Notes: generated by a model from the letters alone, not told the origin. A DNA stretch of 64,000 bases from Pictodentalium vernedei (GCA_031216915.1 CM062288.1:176369919-176433918); one strand, 5' to 3'; positions 51,367 through 63,189 are shown, counted from the first letter of the stretch. Program-made: numbers and translations.

Positions 51367-54297
51367 TTAGTGGATGACATTCTGAGCAACAGATAACGGA
51401 CCTAAACAATGCAGGTCTCCAGAAATGGACTCAATATTTCTGAGATAAAAATTCGTGAATGTGGATGGCTGAGACCAATAAGCAGCCTTCATTAAATCTG
51501 TAATAGCAATACTATTAGCGTAAGCCCAAGATGTAGAAAGAGCTCTTACTCCATGAGCCGAAATCTTAAGCACAGACTGCTGAGAAGAAGATAAATTTTC
51601 ATAAGCAGTACGGATAGTTAATTGAATCCATCTAGCAATAGAATGGACCGAAATGTCCTTTCTATTAGGCATAAGAGACAGAAAGAAACATTTTCGTCCC
51701 TTTCTGATAAACTGAGATCTCTGTTTATAGATACGTAACGCTCTAACAGGACAGAGTAAAGGCCTACGCCCGTCTGAAGACGGAAGAGCCTTAATAACAA
51801 TAGGTTCCGGATATTTATTAGGAGCTTGATTCTTAGCTAAAAATCCCACATTAGTAGTGAAGGTGATAGTGTTCCCGACACTACGATAGTGAGAATCATC
51901 CACCGACAGTGCATGAAGCTCACTGACTCTTCTAGCAGAAGAGAAAGCTAAGAGAAAAGCTGTCTTATAAGACAAGAATTTGAAATCTACTGTCCCAAGA
52001 AGTTCAAATGGCTTTTCCTTCAGTTTAAGAAGAACCCAAGCTAAATTCCACTTAGGAATTAACCTAAGAGTTCTGGGTCTATTTATCGAGAAGTTTCTAA
52101 CTAACTTAGATAAAGAGACATTAGATCCAATTTGTAAACTATCATGATGTGCATAGGTATCAGATAACATAGACCTATAACCCTTAATAGTAACAGGCTG
52201 CAGTTTGATTTCGTCAAACAAGTATACTAGAAAGTTTGCAATGTCTGGTATGGAGGGATCAAAAATATCAACAGAATGATCCCTACACCAACGACGAAAA
52301 ACCTTCCACTTAGCCGCATAGTTTAGCGAAGAGGAGGTCCTCTTACAGTTAAAAATCGCGTCCACTACTCGTCCTGTAAAGTGCTTGCCATGCAAGAAGG
52401 ACCACACAACGGAAAAACGTGAAGGTTGAGACCTTGCGGGTTGTGATGGAGTTGACGCGGTTTCCCCTGCGAAAGAAGATCCTCCCGTGGAGGAAGCTTT
52501 CGCGGTAGGTCCCAAAACAGACACCTGAGTAGATTTATCCACGGTCTCTGTGGAGACAGAGATGCTACCAACAGAATCTTGCATTGAGATTGTTTTATCT
52601 TTAGCAATACTTGCTGAATTAACGGCGCTAGAGGATACGCATATCCTATCATTCCGTCCCAAGGGATCGACAGAGCGTCTACTGCAAATGCTCTTGGATC
52701 CGGACGCGGAGACACATACGTCTGCAACTGATTGTTGAGATGTGTCGCAAATAAGTCTATCATTGGCCGTTCCCATTGGTAGCAAATCTGATTGAATACT
52801 TGTTTGTTGAGAGTCCACTCCGACGGCAACAAGCGACCCTTTCGTGAAAGGGAGTCTGCTAGTACGTTTAGACGACCCGGTATATGACGGACCGAAAGTA
52901 GAACTTGATGTTCTAGAGCAAACAGAAGGATTCTTTCCGTTAGATTGAACAACGGAATTGAATGAGTGCCTCCCTGATTCCGTATATACGCCACTACTGT
53001 CGTATTGTCGGATAGGATTTGGACATGAGCATTGTGAATAATGTCCATCCAATGACGTAACGCAAGCCAAATTGACATCATTTCCTTGATGTTTATGTGC
53101 TTGCCCAGGAATTGCGGATCCCAAAGACCCTGGCATCTCGAATCCGTTGGGATCAATGATGCACCCCAACCTGTTTGACTGGCATCTGTCATAATGGTAA
53201 AACTCGGATCCGGCAACTGCAGCGGAACTCCCTGAGTTAACCACTGAATGTTTGCCCAAGTCTGAATCTCTCGTTTCACTTGATCTGACAAGAGAACGTC
53301 TATGTCGAGCGAATGAATTTTTACACTCCAATTCTGAGTCAAGAAAATTTGGAGAGGACGCGTGCGTAACCGCCCCATCGGAATGAGATCCGCAGCGGCT
53401 CCGCACAGACCTATCAGTCTCATGAACTCCCTCGCTGTGACTTTGTCTGCGTGCAGACAATAGCGAGCGTAACAACTGACTAATTTTTCTCTGGTTAACG
53501 GCAGACGAACGAGATTGTTGTGTGTCTTGAAGCTCATTCCCAGATGTGTGAATGACTTGGATGGCACCAGATCCGACTTCTCCTCGTTTATTATAAAACC
53601 GAGACGTCGGAGCAATAGAAGCAGATTCTGCACATCGTTCTGAAGCGTTAACTCGTTGCTGTACCTCTGAAGAATGTCGTCCAGGTAGGCCGACGTTACC
53701 GCAGACAAATGAGCTCGGAAATACATCATTACCGAGTTCATTACCCGAGTGAAAGCCCAGGGTGCTAGATTCAATCCGAAGCACATCGCCCGGAATTGAT
53801 ACACCACCCCTAGGACTGCTAAGCGTAGATACTTTCTGAATGTCGGATGTACCATGACGTGAAAGTACGCATCTTTGAGATCTATGCTTGTTGCATAATT
53901 GTTCACCCGAATACTCGCTCTGACCGATCGAATCGTCTCCATATAAAACTTCGGAGCGACGATCAGCTTGTTTATCCAGCTCAAATCTATGACTGGACGG
54001 AACGAGCCGTCTGGTTTCAGAACCAGAAACAGATGGCTGTAGAATCCCGGTGTCTCCTGGTTTTATACGACCTCTACTGCGTTCTTCCTTAAAAGAGACT
54101 GCACCTCTGATAACAGAGCGTCTCTTTTCTGCGGATTTGACGGAAGTTGAGTCCATTTTGGACTTCGAGTTAATGGAGGCTTTCGTTTGAAGGATATCTT
54201 TAGACCTTCCAAAATCACCCCTCTCACCCAAGGGTCGTCCGTAATCGACGCCCACTCTTGTGAAAAACTCGACAACCTTCCGCCAACCGGCACGCAA
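51367..54297 (-). CDS. Tyrosine recombinase ORF, intact, with a 640-codon overlap with RT (copy 7)
   Basis: 976 codons without a stop. The last ~340 residues are the YR: WCRDHSVDIFDPSIPDIANF, SSARRVSELHALSVDD (Arg), HGVRALSTSWAY (His-x-x-Arg) and FTNFYLRN (Tyr), stop at 51367. The first ~640 codons overlap the RT-RNase H frame and read as Ser/Arg-rich sequence without domains. No ATG is evident at the 5' end, so the true start of the recombinase is unknown; frameshifting, splicing or internal initiation are possible. Overlap of RT and YR frames is known from DIRS-1. Confidence 0.88.
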   Translation of the reverse strand: MRAGWRKVVEFFTRVGVDYGRPLGERGDFGRSKDILQTKASINSKSKMDSTSVKSAEKRRSVIRGAVSFKEERSRGRIKPGDTGILQPSVSGSETRRLVPSSHRFELDKQADRRSEVLYGDDSIGQSEYSGEQLCNKHRSQRCVLSRHGTSDIQKVSTLSSPRGGVSIPGDVLRIESSTLGFHSGNELGNDVFPSSFVCGNVGLPGRHSSEVQQRVNASERCAESASIAPTSRFYNKRGEVGSGAIQVIHTSGNELQDTQQSRSSAVNQRKISQLLRSLLSARRQSHSEGVHETDRSVRSRCGSHSDGAVTHASSPNFLDSELECKNSFARHRRSLVRSSETRDSDLGKHSVVNSGSSAAVAGSEFYHYDRCQSNRLGCIIDPNGFEMPGSLGSAIPGQAHKHQGNDVNLACVTSLDGHYSQCSCPNPIRQYDSSGVYTESGRHSFNSVVQSNGKNPSVCSRTSSSTFGPSYTGSSKRTSRLPFTKGSLVAVGVDSQQTSIQSDLLPMGTANDRLICDTSQQSVADVCVSASGSKSICSRRSVDPLGRNDRICVSSSAVNSASIAKDKTISMQDSVGSISVSTETVDKSTQVSVLGPTAKASSTGGSSFAGETASTPSQPARSQPSRFSVVWSFLHGKHFTGRVVDAIFNCKRTSSSLNYAAKWKVFRRWCRDHSVDIFDPSIPDIANFLVYLFDEIKLQPVTIKGYRSMLSDTYAHHDSLQIGSNVSLSKLVRNFSINRPRTLRLIPKWNLAWVLLKLKEKPFELLGTVDFKFLSYKTAFLLAFSSARRVSELHALSVDDSHYRSVGNTITFTTNVGFLAKNQAPNKYPEPIVIKALPSSDGRRPLLCPVRALRIYKQRSQFIRKGRKCFFLSLMPNRKDISVHSIARWIQLTIRTAYENLSSSQQSVLKISAHGVRALSTSWAYANSIAITDLMKAAYWSQPSTFTNFYLRNIESISGDLHCLGPLSVAQNVIH

Positions 54298-54512
54298 TAG
54301 AGGTTGAAGCCATCACCTCCTGGACCTGCGAGGCCTGCGGAAGGAGAAACCACATCCTCCGCGACCCGCACCTCGTCCCGTCGACCTCGGGGCATCCGAC
54401 CGGTTGTCCCGGCCCGAAGGACATCCCGCACGTGAGTCGCTGCCTTGACGGTCTCTTGAATAAGACCAAGAGGACGCACCGGAACCTCTATAGGAACCTC
54501 TCTTGGGCGCAT
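52365..54512 (-). pseudogene. Reverse transcriptase-RNase H-MT ORF, one nonsense codon (copy 7)
   Basis: ATG at 54512-54510 (MRPREVPIEV), overlapping the ORF1 tail. A TAA at 54063-54065 (after NAVEVV, GAA in other copies) is the only stop; downstream the frame is open to 52365. RT: SIDLKDAYFHV, CFGLNLAPWAFT, YLDD (53677-53688). RNase H: TIMTDASQTGWGA, EMMSIWLAL, ILSDNTTVVAYIRNQGG, HIPGRLNVLADSLSR. MT-like end: MIDLFATHLNNQLQTYV, DPRAFAVDALSIPW, YPLAPLIQQVLLKI. All catalytic residues of RT and RNase H are present. Confidence 0.9.
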
Positions 54513-56414
54513 TAGACCCAGAAGTGCCTGTCTTACTCTTATCTGCCATGTCCGACTTCTTAGAAGCAGATTTAAACAGCAGAGAATCCGAAGCTTTCTT
54601 AGTAATTTTATCGTAAATTGCAGAAAGCCTGCCGTCGAAGAGAAGTTCTCCGGAGACCGAAGCGACTCTGAGAGAGTTCTTCACCTTACTATCCACGAGT
54701 GTGGATGTAGCTAGGGCTGCGTCACGTCCAACCAACTCCAGGTTTGCCACTGAAAGGGCGGAGTTACACGTGGAATAAGCTACTGCCCTTGAAAGAAGTC
54801 TTAAAGAGGATTGTATATCCTGGAATTCTTTCCCTTGAAGACGCAGTGATAACGGCTTAGTAAGGTGGTCTGCGTAAGATAAAGCATCTAAACTGGCTCT
54901 GTTAGACGAAATAGTCGTCTCCAACACCGTGGTTGGAATAGACGCAGACGACGGTAATGATAACTCTAAGTCTTCCGCCTCGTCGTCCATACGCAGAGGA
55001 ACTCTCGGGATACCCTGTCCTGCCGTATCGAATTATTCTTTGCATTAATGAAAGGCAGGTTAAGAGTATTGGCGGACAAGAAACCCGCTTTTCCTGTTTT
55101 GGAAGCAAGTTTGAATATAGCGTCGTTCAATAATTCAAATGTTCTTGTGACATTATTGGACTGAGACAGAAACTCGGGAGCGATGTCCCTGAACCGCTCA
55201 AAGAAATCAGTGTCCAATGACGCTATAATTCTCTTGTCCGGTACCGCAGCAGTCTGGCCCGATGGAACAACTTGAGGAAGAAAGTGCCGGATGAAGTCCA
55301 CGGCAGCTTTATGTTGTTCCGAAAGGGATAGCTCCAAGTCATCCGTATCCCTTTCACCATCCGGTCGGACGTCATGATGCTCCCGGTTGTCCGCACCCGA
55401 TGCTTCGGCAGAGCGTACCGACCCAGTGCCGTCGGATAATTCCCGATCCGACACCGTTTCTGTTGGTTGGTGGGATGCTGCGATAAGTTGTGCTATTTGA
55501 ACAAGCACGTCCGACATCGAGGTCTGCGGAGGCGCAGTCTTTCGCTGCTTCGCCGAGGGCAGCTCCGCATCTGGTGACTCCCGCATACTCTTCCTATGCG
55601 AACGTCCGGAGTCAACCGGCCTCATGACCCTGGCTACCGGATGGCGTGACCTGGTCGCCGAAGAATCCCTGATCGGCGAAGCTGGTAAAATATCGGCGGT
55701 CACGTAGCCAAGGTGTGGTCGTGGGCGCTGGTGAGAGGAAGAAGCCTGAGCAGTCTCAGCGGACTGCCTATACAACGGAGCGTCCCGAGCGACGGACGTG
55801 TGTTCCGCTTGCGACACATTTTGTACCACAACATCTGGTCCCCGATGTTGTTGTACAAGAGAGGGGCCTCTCTCGCTCGCGGCCCGGCTGGACCTGGACG
55901 AGCTAGGAACCAGACTCGAAGGCTTCCTCCGATCTCTCCTACTATCCGCCATCACTGGGTGTGCACGTTGAATGTTTATAGTGCTCGCATCACCCAACAT
56001 TTCCTCCTGGACCGCATCGGACGAACCCGGCTGCCGAACCATTCGGTGAATGGACGCTACACCGGGCAAGCTAGCGGACGACATTTGTCTTATCTCCATG
56101 AGCACTTTTGCCGCTAGCTCTGTATTCATTTGTGACGACGGAAGCGCACTTGCGGAAGATAACATGGAAACATCACCCTGTTCTTGTTCCTCTGAAATAG
56201 AAACTGATAGAGTAGAGTGACCCTGCGGAGAAAGAGCCGGCATAGCCCTTTCTCCACTAACAACATATCGTGACACACGTTTCCAATGTTTGTCATCCCA
56301 ATATTGACATATTGAACAGGGATTAGTACGAGTACACTGACTACAATTAATACAATGATCATGAAAGTCAGAGGAAGATTTCTTCCTATTACAATTTGAA
56401 CAATATCCTTTCAT
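54313..56414 (-). pseudogene. ORF1/Gag-like protein, one frameshift (copy 7)
   Basis: ATG at 56414; Cys-rich N-terminus (CSNCNRKK...HCINCSQC...CSIC) intact; an in-frame loss of ~12 codons relative to copy 1 after EIRQ; frame open to 54966 but shifted by a 1-nt deletion near 55034; it continues 54990-54313 to the RS/RG tail and RRPRRSRR. Apart from the single-base deletion it looks functional. Confidence 0.88.
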
Positions 56415-57495
56415 TGAGAAAAGTCAACAACAAGTCCTAGTACTCGCACAAACCCCTAAACACAAAGATACATAATAACATGATCCATTAATATTGAAAA
56501 AACAATAGAAAATCAAAATAATTTTTGAAAAATATTTTTTCAGCGAAGCCCAAGTTTCTGAAAAGTAACGTTGAGCCCCAATGGATCCTAAGGCTAAGTG
56601 TGGTCAAAAATTTTAAAATTCTATTAAATAATTAATGCAACATTTACGGATAATAATAATGTATCTTATAGTGAGATAAACTACTCCAAAGGCAAACAGC
56701 CCCCCTCAAAAGAGACTGTTGCCAATGTAAACAAACAGTGTAAAAACACCAGAAAACATGACTCCAGGCACTGACAATACTGGCCCGAAATCAGTCATCA
56801 AAATTACACACTATCTGATGCAAAACAGAGACTCCCAGGGGAGAATCTGCAGAACATCAGATGGTAAATGCAGAACACAATGTTTATACACCCATGGGTG
56901 AAAACGTAAATATGGGGAAAATAACAGAATTCATTCTGTAACCAAGCTAATTCTCCCAAGAGAATTTAGAAATGATCTTTCTCAAAAATATGCCAAAAGC
57001 ATGGGAGAATAGCAAGGGGGGACTTAGAAGACCAGGGGAGAGGAAACACTGAATAAGCAGTGCAACTTTATAGCAAGAATGACAACAACAGGCCCATGCC
57101 TCGAAAATAGGCAACTTAACATAATTTCATAAAAAATTTTAAGTACAGCCCTGATTATTTTTTGTCACTCCTTTTTCCTCTCCTCCTTCTATATCCTCCT
57201 TAGAATCACCATTTCTCCAATAATTACGTGTCTGGCATCCTTTAAACTGAGATTTACAAGCACAAAGATCAGTGAGATGTTGACTGATGAAGGGCCAAAC
57301 AGAAAATGATAATTGGCGCCAATTTCGGAACGTCCTTGACACTGCGCATGCGCAGTAAGGGCAAAGTATGGAGGTCCTTCAGGACATGATTTCTTTTGGT
57401 TTTAGATGTAAATTTTGGGAATTGGGGGGCAAAATTTGTGTTTGGCCCTAGTTTTTTAAGAGTTAGCACCAGCTATGTCTGGGTCATTGGTACAG

Positions 57496-57697
57496 CCATC
57501 TTAAATTTCGGACTGCACCCAAAAACACTCGTTCTTGTCCCACAGTCATAACAAAGGTACGCAAGAAGTTTCGTAAAGATCAGTTCATAAATACGGCCTC
57601 TAGCCCGAGCCGTAACCAATTGTTGACGGACAGACGGACAGACGGACGACGGGCCATGGCATAAGCTCAAATTTGGCTTCGCCAAAGTTGAGCTAAA
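57496..57697 (+). repeat. 3' end of the family G array element
   Basis: Family G core (CCATCTTAAATTTCGGAC...), (GGACAGAC)n microsatellite (57624-57648) and hairpin AGCTCAAATTTGGC-TTC-GCCAAAGTTGAGCT (57664-57694) followed by AAAAA. Continues the element split by DIRS copy 7 at 50373. Confidence 0.7.
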
Positions 57698-58906
57698 AAT
57701 AAAATAGGAGGTGAAAAATGGCATTATGTAATGAAGAATCACTGAAATTGTAATGGAAGTACATTCATTGGTTAAAGAGGAGTTGCGGAAAAACATTCGT
57801 TCAAGAAAGTGACTATAAGTCCCAACAAAAATACATCACATCAACAACTAAAATAAGCCTTAATGTTACTAGTAACAAGAATGAGAAAGTATTAAATAAA
57901 AAAAAAAAGTTAAAAAAAATTATTTTTAAAGAAAGTGAATATAAGTCCCAAAAATCCCCCTCAAATTCCTCAAATATGCATGTAATGAGGGCGCAACGTT
58001 ACCACAATGTAGTTCAGTAACCCATGTGTACAATATCAATTGCCTGGAAAGACACATAGAAACAGAACTCACTTTAACACAAACTTTTAGAACTTAAAAT
58101 TGAGTAAGTCAGAGAAAAACATGAACATTGTGACTGAAAAAAAGAAAAGAAATCAGTTAAATTTCTGCATACAGTAGGGTTAATACCTAAAGTAGTTATT
58201 GAAATGAGAAAATAAACAGTAATGAGAGGTGAAGGCACCACAATCTGCACAAAAGCTGACTTTAACGCAAATTCTTACAACACTTAAACGCGAATTCTTA
58301 CAAGTTTTGGCAGAAAATAAGCGTCAAATTCCTCAAATATGCATGTAATGAGGGGTAAATATTACTGCAATGAAGTTCAGTAACCCAAGTGTAGAATATT
58401 AATCGCCTGGAAAGACACATAGACACACAACTCACCTAAACACAAAGTTTACAAAGTTTTACAACTTAAAATTTACTAAGTCCGAGAAAAACATGAAAAT
58501 TTTGACTAAAAAAAAAAAAATTCCGTTCAATTTCTGCATACAGTAGGGTTAATACCTACAGTTGTTATTGAAATATGAAAATCAACAGCAATGAGAAGTT
58601 AAAGCAGCACAATCTGCACAAAAGCTGACTTTAACGCAAATTCTTACAACACCTAAACGCAAATTCTTACAACAAGTTTTGGCAGAAAATTTGAGGTGAA
58701 ATTTGGTAAAAAGTCGTAGTATCAGGGTTAAATACTGTTCTGATAGTCCCCTACAAGCTACATACGCAATATCAAAGGCCTGAGCCCACTGATCTTTGAG
58801 AAATTAACCTTAACATTAAATCTTGCAATATTGGACACGCCGGACGCCGACGCCGACACCGACGTCATGACTGTCTCTAATAGAAGTAGGTGAGCTAATA
58901 AAACAA
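57698..58906 (+). repeat. Two ~364-bp tandem units with a GCCGAC microsatellite tail
   Basis: CAAATTCCTCAAATATGCAT at ~57961 and ~58325 marks two similar units (with AAAGACACATAGA and TTCTGCATACAGTAGGGTTA); a third, partial one follows. The tail has (GCCGAC)n (58843-58862) and GTGAGCTAATAAAAC, the same ending as at 15796 but with a degenerate stem. Confidence 0.65.
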
Positions 58907-59846
58907 AAGCTATATGCAGGATATAATTACAGACAAAACAGCTTCACTCATAGTTACATACTTATTAAATCGGAGGAGAGGCAAAAAATCAACCCCCCAC
59001 CCCTACCCCCTTTTTGAAGGAATCTTCAAAAAGAAAGACGGGAGCGCTCTGGAATCAGTAAAAGTGGTACCAAAAAACATAAATACATCGTCGAACAGGC
59101 ACTCAGGTATTAATTTATTATTAATAAATGGTGCGTAACGCCGCTTCAGAAGTTAAGGCTATAGCGACGATCCCAGTAATAAATATTGCCCGCTATATAA
59201 CGTACACTGGAGACAGCATACGCAAATAGGTCGAAAACCAGTGATATAATATATAACATACACATGTATACATGTCCAATCGAACCACAATGAACGATCT
59301 CCGGAGAGTAAACACACTTCCGAGGTAACCCACAGACGACCCCATTCAGGTGTACAATAAATTCCAGTAACAACACTCCCCGACGTGTACTATCCGATAT
59401 CTATGACACAATAAACATGCGAATATGCAAGAGTGTAAACAAGGTGTATTTGATTGAGGTACCGACATTAATAGAAACTTGGATCTAGAAATGGAAGTAG
59501 GTATGATTAACAGGCTCCGACATGGACCGCCCCCAAAATAATTCATAATTTCAAAGGTCCATAATATACAATAAGGCGTCAGCCTAATAATTATTATGCG
59601 CATGAGCATTAAAATCCTGCATGTAATCATCTGAAAACCAGTTAACTGGTTATGCAGCCTCTGAGGTACCTAAAGACTAGTAATTTAATTATGATGAATA
59701 TGCGCTCGTATATGACATATAGACGAATAATCACAGGAAACCAATCCAACTAAAAAGTGGATGTGTCCATGAGGTCGCCATAGAACACGACCCAGCCACC
59801 AATCGAAAAGTGAAGAAATGCATGTATGTATTAAAACTCATACAAG
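58907..59846. other. Unassigned DNA
   Basis: No ORF or repeat I can support. Somewhat richer in CpG than its surroundings. Confidence 0.3.
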
Positions 59847-60061
59847 GCTTGCGGGAAGAAAACTACATCTTGCCCGGTAATCGACTCAAAACACATTGGC
59901 GGTGGGGCGGGGGGGATTCAAAGTCATATCGAACCTCCCTCACCCGCATTACTTAATCATTCTTGTGTTAGTCAAGAATAATATAGGAACCACTATGGTT
60001 CCTTCACGTCAAACCAACTCCATTATGCCACTATGGGCAGAGAAGGACGTGAAGAACAAAA

Positions 60062-61700
60062 ACTTCCCCTGATAAAGAAGGTCCTCTCGTGGAGGAAGCT
60101 TCCGGGGAACGTCCCATAACAGACACTTGAGAAGACTGATCCAAGGTTTCTGTGACGACAGAGGTGCTACGAGTAGGATTCACAACGAGACTGTTTGATC
60201 TTAAACATAATCTACTGAATCAAATGAATTGAAGGATACGTGTATCCTATCATCCATCCCCATGAGATCAGCAGAGCGTCTACTGCATGCGCTCAATGGT
60301 TTGGGCATGGCGACACAAACGACGGTAACAGATTGTTCCGGTGTGTCGCAAACGGATCTATCATGGGGCGATCCCTCTGATAGCAAAACTGCCCAATACT
60401 CGCTTGTTGAGCGTCCATTCCAATTGCAACAGGCAACCTTTCCGAGACAGCAAGTCTGCTAGTACGTTCAGATGACCCGATATATGACAGATAAAAAGTT
60501 GAACATGATGATTCATGACATATTAGGAAAATCTTCTCCATTACTTGGCATAACGGAAATGATTGGGTGCCGCCCTGGTTCCCGATGTACGCTACTACTG
60601 TCAAGTTGTCCGACCAAATTGAACATGGACGTCCATTATTATGTGAATCCAATGTTGTAGTGTTAGCTAATTAACATCACCTTGTTGATGTTTATGTGTT
60701 CCTCCTGGAACCGAGGGTCCCAAAGACCCTGACACCTCAAGACTGTGGAACTTAAGGTTGCACCCCAACTCGTCTGACTCACATCCGTCATAATCGTGAA
60801 AGCCGGATCCGGCAGTTGCAGCGTAACTCACTGAGTTAACCACTGAATATCTGCCCAATTGAACCCTTGTTTTACTATGTCCGTTAAAACAATACTGGTT
60901 CAAGCGAAAGCGTCTTCACACTCCAGTTCTGAGTAAAGAATATCTGGAGGGGACGTGCGCACAGGCGGCCCATCAGAATGAGATCCACAGCCACTCCGCA
61001 CAGCTCCAACAGTCGCATGAATTCCCTCACTATTAATGCGTCTGAGTGTAGACAAAAGCGAGCATAACAACTGACTAATTTCACTCTGGGTAAAGGCAGG
61101 TGAACCAGATTGTTGTGAGTCTCAAAGCTCAATTCCAAGTGAATAGATGACTTGTACGGAGCTAGATCCAACTTTTTCTTGTTTACGATGAAACCGAGAC
61201 GTCGGAGTAATAGAAGCAGACTCTGAACATCGTTCTGAAGAATAATTCTGTTGCCATATCCCTGTAGAAGGTAGCCCAAGTAAGTTGATGTTACCGCAGA
61301 CAAATGAGCTCGTAAGTAAGACATTACCGAGTTCATTATTCGAGTGAGGGGGGGGGGGCCAGATTCAGACCAAAGCATATTGTTCTGAACTGATGTACCA
61401 AGACATGAAAGTATGGATTCTTAGATCGATGCTTGCTGCATAATCAATCACTCGAAAGCTCGCTTTTACGACTGAACGATTTCCATAAATAAACTTTTAG
61501 AGCCAAGATAAATTTGTTATCCAGCACAAGTCTATTAACGGTCGGAACAAGCCGTCTGGCTTTGGTACGAGGAACAGGTGACTGTAAAAAATCTTGAGAA
61601 TCCTGATTCTCGATGACCTGCATTGCTTCTTTTGATAAGAGAGCTTATACCTCCAGTAGGAGAAACTCTCTTATGCAAAAATTAATGGAAGATTTGTCCA
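60062..61700 (-). pseudogene. Degraded RT-RNase H-MT region (copy 8)
   Basis: The best piece is 61378-60884 with MNSVMSYLRAHLSAVTS and RRLGFIVNKKKLDLAPYKSS. The catalytic YLDD has become YLGY (near 61275), so this RT is dead. Other identifiable bits: DRPMIDPFATHRNN (MT-like) and GSFHDYDGCESDELG in the overlapping frame. The segment 61400-61700 holds the RT N-terminal part with frameshifts. Confidence 0.8.
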
Positions 61701-61890
61701 ATGCGGACAACTTGTTAGTGGAGTTTTACTCGGAATGATAGCCATAAGCCATCAGAGACTACACTTCTCAACCACTGATCTGCCGTGATTGTTATCCAGT
61801 TTTTTCGCGGAGCTTGATAACCTTCCACCAACCATCCACCAACTGGCCAGCAAGAGAGGTCTAAACCATCACCTGTATGACCTGCGAGGC

Positions 61891-62380
61891 TTACGGGATG
61901 AGGAACCACGTACCTCCCCGCAAAAAACCTTGCCTCGTTGGTCTAGGGGCGTCAGACCTATAGTCCAGATCAGACCTACGCCCCTTTTCCGAGTCGCTAT
62001 ACTGACGACATCCAGAATAATTATAAGAGGGTTTCTTGTACCCTCGTGAGGAGTTTCCTTTTGACGATTTTTGTCTGGAATGCCCTCCTTTACTCTTGTC
62101 TGCTGAAGTGGGTCGTTGATACGCCGACTTCAAAAGCAGAGCACTAGACACTTTCTTAGTAGCCTGTTCATAGACTAACAAAAGCTAGTCGTCGAAAATA
62201 AAATGTCCAGAAACCAAAGCGACTCGAGAGTTTTTTACTTTGTCATCTTATCAGTGATGATGATGCAAGGGCAGCATCATGTCTGATTAACTCCAGATTA
62301 GCCACTGTTGGGGCAGAGTTACACGTGGTATACATAATTGCCCTGGAAAGAACTCTAAGAGAGGTACGAACGTCCTCAAA
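61891..62380 (-). pseudogene. ORF1/Gag-like C-terminal fragment (copy 8)
   Basis: Encodes VYEQATKKVSSALLLKSAYQ and a Lys/Ser/Arg-rich tail like the other ORF1 copies, with the upstream part cut at 62380 by DIRS copy 9. Confidence 0.75.
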
Positions 62381-62681
62381 ATGAAAAAAAATTAAAGTAA
62401 TTTAAATATTTTTTATACTTACCAATGGCCCAGACTTAGCTGGTGCTAACTCTTAAATTTCAGGGCCAAACACAAATTTTGCCCCCCAAATCCCCAAAAC
62501 TTGCATCCAAAACCAAAAAACTAATGTCCTATATGGTCCTCCATACTTTTGTCTACTGTGCATGCGCAGTGTCAAGGAAGTACCGAAATTGGCACCAAGC
62601 TCATTCTTACAACCAGTGCCTGCTAAATGTATATAATCAGCGGGGAGGTATGAGTTCCCAACTCATGAAAGGGCCATCCCC

Positions 62682-62773
62682 GTCTGGGCCATTGGTAAGT
62701 ATAAAAAATATATAAATTACTTTAAATTTTTTTCATATTTTTTATACTGTAAATCAATGGCCCAGACTTAGCT
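62682..62773 (-). repeat. ICR of DIRS copy 9
   Basis: Joint TTTTTTTCAT|ATTTTTTATACTG matches the ATGAAAAAAA right end of this subfamily, so left and right ends and ICR co-evolve. Confidence 0.75.
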
Positions 62774-62780
62774 GAATAGT

Positions 62781-63189
62781 AACAAGAAGAATGTTACTAA
62801 GGTAACACATCCCCCCCCCATTTGTGACCTTCACCTTGCAGATGCGGAGGAAACTATTATACACGACACACCTTCTGACTGTCCATAACATTTGTAAAAA
62901 GTTTAACAATTGTACTATGATTCGTTTCTGAGTTATGGCTGAGACACTAATATTGGCCGATTTTTAGTGTGACCTTGAAATGTGACCTTGGCTGTGAAGG
63001 TACGAACCCGGCTATGGTGTGTGACACATCCTCTCATGGTCCTTTATAATTGTGTGAAGTTTGATGACTGTGGCCCTAACAGTTTTCGAGTTATTGGCTC
63101 GGACACAGACACACACACAGACACACACACGGATGCACACACGCACACTTCAATCACTATATGCCACCTGACTTAAGTCGGGGGGGCAT
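62781..63189 (+). mobile_element. Repeat element with (CACA) microsatellite and TATGCC/GGGGGGCATA hairpin
   Basis: Interrupts the 3' UTR of copy 9 between AATAGTAA and AAAAAAGGCTGG. It contains GTGACCTTGAAATGTGACCT and GTGTGAAGTTTGATGACTGTG cores, an ACAC/GACA microsatellite (63102-63147), and the stem ATGCCACCTGACTTAAGTCG/GGGGGGCAT (63161-63189). Boundaries are accurate to a few bases. Confidence 0.65.

Larger units (their letters stand above)
50374..57495 (-). mobile_element. DIRS retrotransposon copy 7 (subfamily A), nearly complete
   Basis: 7,122 bp from GTTAAAAAATTTATAG (right end) to GGTACAG at 57495, where the last ~9 bp of the left end and ~50 bp of target are missing; elsewhere the structure is complete: right ITR module 50374-50730, ICR 50677-50764, 3' UTR with a C-run, YR, RT-RNase H-MT, ORF1, leader, left ITR. 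Only two disabling lesions were seen (one stop in RT, one frameshift in ORF1), so it is a recent insertion. Confidence 0.93.
59847..62380 (-). mobile_element. DIRS copy 8: degraded internal fragment
   Basis: Begins with a scrap of the RT N-terminal region (GGCTTGCGGGAAG, 59847-59890), then ~170 bp of unassigned DNA, then MT/RNase H/RT (60062-61700) and ORF1 (61870-62380), cut at 62380 by the insertion of copy 9. Strongly diverged, with numerous frameshifts; no ITRs remain in the window. Confidence 0.8.

Noticed and set aside
58914-59138. 74-codon plus-strand ORF
   Set aside because: No motif, no start context and no repeats or homology to support it.
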